Source: Flavobacteriales bacterium
Lineage (GTDB): Bacteria > Bacteroidota > Bacteroidia > Flavobacteriales_D > SKUL01
Direction: 5' to 3'
DNA: 8,013 bases
Assembly: GCA_007129985.1 (NCBI GenBank)
Contig: SKUL01000121.1
Coordinates: forward strand, 1-8,013
Part shown: in pieces, positions 4,816 through 8,013 of the stretch
How the letters are laid out: each line of letters opens with the position of its first letter
How positions within the stretch are numbered: the first letter of the stretch is position 1
The notes under the pieces: generated by a model
The model's input: the letters and a program-made list of their open reading frames with translations, nothing else
What the model was told of the DNA's origin: nothing
The model's database searches: none
Position numbers and translations under genes: made by a program

Positions 4816-7392
4816 ATGGCAGAATCAGGAGAGAAAATCATTCCTATTCATATTGAGGATGAGATGCGCTCGGCCTACATTGACTACTCAATGTCGGTAA
4901 TCGTATCGCGGGCACTGCCCGATGTGCGTGACGGATTAAAGCCTGTTCATCGACGGGTATTATATGGTATGCTCGATTTGGGCGTACTTTCCAACCGGCC
5001 TTATAAAAAGTCGGCGAGAATTGTGGGGGAAGTGCTCGGTAAGTACCACCCGCACGGCGACAGCTCGGTTTACGACACCATGGTGCGTATGGCCCAGCAC
5101 TGGTCCTTGCGCTACCCGCTCGTAGATGGTCAGGGTAACTTTGGCTCTGTGGATGGCGACAGTCCTGCAGCCATGCGTTACACCGAGGCCCGTTTGCGCA
5201 AAATCGCAGAAGAACTGCTTTCTGACCTCGATAAAGACACGGTAGATTTCTCGCCCAACTTCGACGACTCGCTCGAAGAACCCAGCGTACTTCCGGCCAA
5301 AATCCCCAACCTGCTGGTGAACGGAGCCAGCGGAATTGCGGTGGGTATGGCAACCAACATGCCACCACACAACCTCACCGAAGTGGTGAACGGCATCATC
5401 GCATACATTGACAACCGTGACATCGACATCGCCGGACTTATGCAACACGTAAAAGCACCTGATTTCCCTACGGGTGGGGTGATTTACGGCTACGACGGTG
5501 TTAAGGCTGCTTTTGAAACAGGTCGTGGACGCGTAGTGATGCGCGCCAAAGCCTCTTTTGAGGAAATACGTCCGGGTAAAGAAGCCATTATCGTTACCGA
5601 GATTCCCTACCAGGTGAACAAGGCGGAAATGATTAAGCGCACCGCCGAGTTGGTGAACGACAAAAAGATAGAAGGCATTTCGGATCTCAGAGATGAGAGC
5701 GACCGCCGCGGTATGCGTATTGTGTACGAACTGAAGCGCGACGCCATACCCAATGTAGTGCTGAACATGCTCTACAAGTACACGGCACTGCAGACTTCTT
5801 TCTCAGTTAACAATGTGGCGCTCGTCAAGGGCCGTCCCGAAACACTGAATCTCAAGGACATGATTCACCATTACGTGGAGCATCGCCACGAGGTAGTGAT
5901 TCGACGAACCGAGTACGAACTCAAGAAAGCCGAAGAGCGCGCGCACATTCTTGAAGGTTTGCTGATTGCGCTCGATAACCTCGACGAGGTGATTGCATTG
6001 ATTCGCGCCAGCCAAACCCCTGAAATAGCCAGAACCGGCTTGATGGAGAAGTTTGAGCTGAGCGAAATTCAAGCACGCGCCATTCTGGATCTGCGTCTTC
6101 AGAAGCTCACCGGACTTGAGCGAGACAAGATTAAAGAAGAGCATGCAGAGTTGATGAAACTCATTGACCATTTGCGTGCTATCCTCGCAAACGAAGATCT
6201 GCGGATGCAAATCATCAAAGACGAACTGGCTGAGGTGACTGAAAAATACGGCGACGAACGTCGCTCGCAGATTGAGTACTCTGCGTCTGAGATGAGCATC
6301 GAAGACCTGATTCCCGACGAAACGGTTGTTGTTACCATCAGCCACCTCGGGTACATCAAGCGCACCAGCCTCAACGAATACAAAACACAGGCAAGGGGAG
6401 GAGTAGGCTCACGAGGCAGCACCACCCGCGATGAAGACTTCCTTGAACACCTCTTTATTGCTACCAATCACAACTACCTGCTGGTGTTTACCGAAAAAGG
6501 TAAGTGTTTCTGGATGCGTGTGTTTGAGATACCTGAAGGAACCAAAGCATCAAAGGGAAGGGCCATTCAGAATATGATCAACATCGAGTCGGACGACAAG
6601 GTGATGGCCTATATCAACGTAAAAGACCTGAAAGACGAGGACTACATCAACAGTCACTTTGTGGTAATGGCCACCAAAAACGGTGTGGTGAAGAAAACCT
6701 CGCTGGAATCTTACTCACGTCCGCGAAGCAATGGTATCAACGCCATTACTGTGAAAGACGGCGATCAGTTGCTGGAGGCCAAGCTTACCAACGGAAAGTC
6801 GGAAATTATTCTCGCCAAGAAATCGGGTAAAGCCATTCGCTTTAACGAGCAGACAGTACGTGCCGTAGGTCGTAATGCTCAAGGTGTAAAGGGTGTGACG
6901 CTCGAAGGTAAAGGCGATGAAGTAGTGGGCATGGTTTGCGTTGACGACCCGGAAGCAACCATACTTGTGGTGTCGGAAAAAGGATACGGTAAACGTACCT
7001 ATTTGAACGACCCTGAAGACGGCGAGCCTGTATATCGCATCACCAACCGGGGTGGAAAAGGGGTGAAGACCCTCAATATTACCGATAAAACCGGTGCCTT
7101 GATTGCCATTCGACTTGTAACAGACAAAGATCACCTGATGATCATCAACAAGAGCGGTATCATTATCCGCATGAAGGTGGAAGACATGCGCGTGATGGGA
7201 CGAGCCACACAGGGTGTTCGACTGATTAACCTCCGAAATGGGGACTCAATTGCTGCGGTTGCCAAAGTAGAGGTGGATGAGGACGAGGAAAATGACATCT
7301 TGACCGATGAACTTTCGGAAGACGGCGCTACACCTCAAAATCCTGAGAATGGCAAGGATGTTGATAAAACGGGGGAAGACACTGAATTGTAA
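4816..7392 (+). CDS. gyrA: DNA gyrase subunit A
   Basis: The breakage-reunion subunit of gyrase, an A2B2 type II topoisomerase that introduces negative supercoils using ATP hydrolysed by GyrB. The 858-residue product is of typical length. The N-terminal winged-helix/tower region contains Tyr122 in AAMRYTEARL, the DNA-linking residue, preceded by the Arg121 partner. The quinolone-determining region GDSSVYD (81-87) has Ser83 and Asp87 in E. coli numbering, the sensitive-type residues. The coiled coil with FELSEIQARAILDLRLQKLTG (413-433) is characteristic. From about residue 500 come six beta-pinwheel blades with repeated G-x-x-K/I-R motifs. The GyrA box appears as NRGGKG (744-749), which favours GyrA over ParC although the usual leading QR is replaced by TN. 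The tail (820-858) is strongly acidic. The ATG at 4816 is followed at once by the conserved start of the domain and preceded by an A-rich leader without Shine-Dalgarno. gyrB is not in the window. Confidence 0.97.
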   Translation: MAESGEKIIPIHIEDEMRSAYIDYSMSVIVSRALPDVRDGLKPVHRRVLYGMLDLGVLSNRPYKKSARIVGEVLGKYHPHGDSSVYDTMVRMAQHWSLRYPLVDGQGNFGSVDGDSPAAMRYTEARLRKIAEELLSDLDKDTVDFSPNFDDSLEEPSVLPAKIPNLLVNGASGIAVGMATNMPPHNLTEVVNGIIAYIDNRDIDIAGLMQHVKAPDFPTGGVIYGYDGVKAAFETGRGRVVMRAKASFEEIRPGKEAIIVTEIPYQVNKAEMIKRTAELVNDKKIEGISDLRDESDRRGMRIVYELKRDAIPNVVLNMLYKYTALQTSFSVNNVALVKGRPETLNLKDMIHHYVEHRHEVVIRRTEYELKKAEERAHILEGLLIALDNLDEVIALIRASQTPEIARTGLMEKFELSEIQARAILDLRLQKLTGLERDKIKEEHAELMKLIDHLRAILANEDLRMQIIKDELAEVTEKYGDERRSQIEYSASEMSIEDLIPDETVVVTISHLGYIKRTSLNEYKTQARGGVGSRGSTTRDEDFLEHLFIATNHNYLLVFTEKGKCFWMRVFEIPEGTKASKGRAIQNMINIESDDKVMAYINVKDLKDEDYINSHFVVMATKNGVVKKTSLESYSRPRSNGINAITVKDGDQLLEAKLTNGKSEIILAKKSGKAIRFNEQTVRAVGRNAQGVKGVTLEGKGDEVVGMVCVDDPEATILVVSEKGYGKRTYLNDPEDGEPVYRITNRGGKGVKTLNITDKTGALIAIRLVTDKDHLMIINKSGIIIRMKVEDMRVMGRATQGVRLINLRNGDSIAAVAKVEVDEDEENDILTDELSEDGATPQNPENGKDVDKTGEDTEL

Positions 7393-7413
7393 ACCTGAAA
7401 ACACCAATATATC

Positions 7414-8013
7414 ATGAAACATTCCGTACTGAGTGTATTGTTGATTGTGGGGGTTTCTTTCGGCGCGTGGGCGCAGGGAGCGAAACGAACCACAGCCTTT
7501 AACTACATGCGTGAGGCCAAGCTCGACAAGGCGCTCGAAAACATTGAACCTACCATTGAGCACCCCAAAACCATGCAAGATGAAAAGACCTGGAGATACC
7601 GGGGGCAGATTTTCAGCATGATAGCAGGAGCAGAGGAAGAGGAATACAAGAATCTTCACCCGGAGCCTGTGCTGGAAGCAGCCAAAAGCTACAAGAAAGC
7701 CATGGAGCTCGATAGCCGTGATTCTTACAAAACCGAGAACATGATGGCCCTTGCTACTGTTCAGGCCCAGGCCAGTTTTTACGGCGGTACGCGTTTTACC
7801 GAGAACCAATACAAAAGTGCCTACCAAAACTTTAAGCTGGCTGCTGAGTTGGCTGAAATGCTCGGCGTGATTGACACTGTTTCTATTTTTAACTCAGGAC
7901 TGGCCGCTGAGCGGGCTGAAATGATTCCGGAAGCGTTGGAGCAGTATCAACAGGCAATGGACCTCGGTTACATGGAAGGACGCTTGTTTGCGATGGTTGC
8001 CCAGTTGCACGAA
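7414..8013 (+). CDS. Exported tetratricopeptide-repeat protein, 3' end outside window
   Basis: An open frame of 200 codons runs from the ATG at 7414 to the window edge with no stop. Residues 1-20 (MKHSVLSVLLIVGVSFGAWA) form a signal peptide with a likely cut at AWA|QG, so the mature protein is probably periplasmic or surface-associated. The rest is alpha-helical with TPR-like helix pairs: about 57-99 (ending AAKSYKKAMELD), about 130-150 (NQYKSAYQNFKLAAELAEM) and about 155-185 (FNSGLAAERAEM then EALEQYQQAMDLGY), showing the small/aromatic/Ala spacing of TPR helix B. TPRs are protein-binding scaffolds, and no partner is suggested by the sequence. It starts 21 bp after the gyrA stop with no terminator between, so it is probably co-transcribed. 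No Shine-Dalgarno sequence is seen (AATATATC precedes the ATG). Confidence 0.85.
   Translation, partial: MKHSVLSVLLIVGVSFGAWAQGAKRTTAFNYMREAKLDKALENIEPTIEHPKTMQDEKTWRYRGQIFSMIAGAEEEEYKNLHPEPVLEAAKSYKKAMELDSRDSYKTENMMALATVQAQASFYGGTRFTENQYKSAYQNFKLAAELAEMLGVIDTVSIFNSGLAAERAEMIPEALEQYQQAMDLGYMEGRLFAMVAQLHE

Noticed and set aside
5803..6345. A 180-codon minus-strand open frame within gyrA
   Set aside because: It is antisense to conserved gyrA sequence, with no domain or leader support.
7246..7827. A 193-codon minus-strand open frame spanning the gyrA end and the TPR gene start
   Set aside because: It conflicts with two well-supported plus-strand genes, one having a clear signal peptide.

Overview
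The window looks like a chromosomal segment of a Bacteroidetes bacterium, probably from or near the Flavobacteriia. Four things point there: a type IX secretion (T9SS) C-terminal sorting domain on a secreted repeat protein; start codons preceded by A-rich leaders with no Shine-Dalgarno sequence; two matches to the Bacteroidetes -7 promoter element TAnnTTTG in the clpC/gyrA gap; and the clpC-gyrA-TPR gene neighbourhood. Base composition looks balanced by eye. The species cannot be named from this sequence.

Layout, left to right. (1) Positions 1-104 hold the last 33 codons of a plus-strand gene whose tail resembles the C-terminus of IS66-family transposases. (2) A hairpin terminator at 179-210 separates it from a convergent minus-strand gene (229-1809). 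That gene encodes a 526-residue exported protein: signal peptide, eight cysteine-rich repeats of about 44-57 residues, then a T9SS sorting domain. (3) A gene-free stretch of about 200 bp contains a short palindrome and the terminator of the next gene. (4) clpC (2006-4576, minus strand) encodes a full-length AAA+ unfoldase of the Clp protease. (5) A 239-bp divergent gap (4577-4815) carries promoter candidates for both directions and several inverted repeats. (6) gyrA (4816-7392, plus strand) encodes complete DNA gyrase subunit A. (7) Twenty-one bases later begins a secreted TPR protein (7414 onward) that runs off the window and is probably co-transcribed with gyrA.

clpC and gyrA are core housekeeping genes: protein quality control and DNA supercoiling. 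They share a divergent control region. The repeat protein is the accessory and least familiar part. Its DPFCC...WD..C repeat has exactly four cysteines per unit, three of its inter-unit linkers are almost purely acidic, and its repeats have diverged at synonymous sites while their residues stayed fixed. It is the best candidate here for something undescribed. No CRISPR array, tRNA, rRNA, phage gene or complete mobile element is visible.
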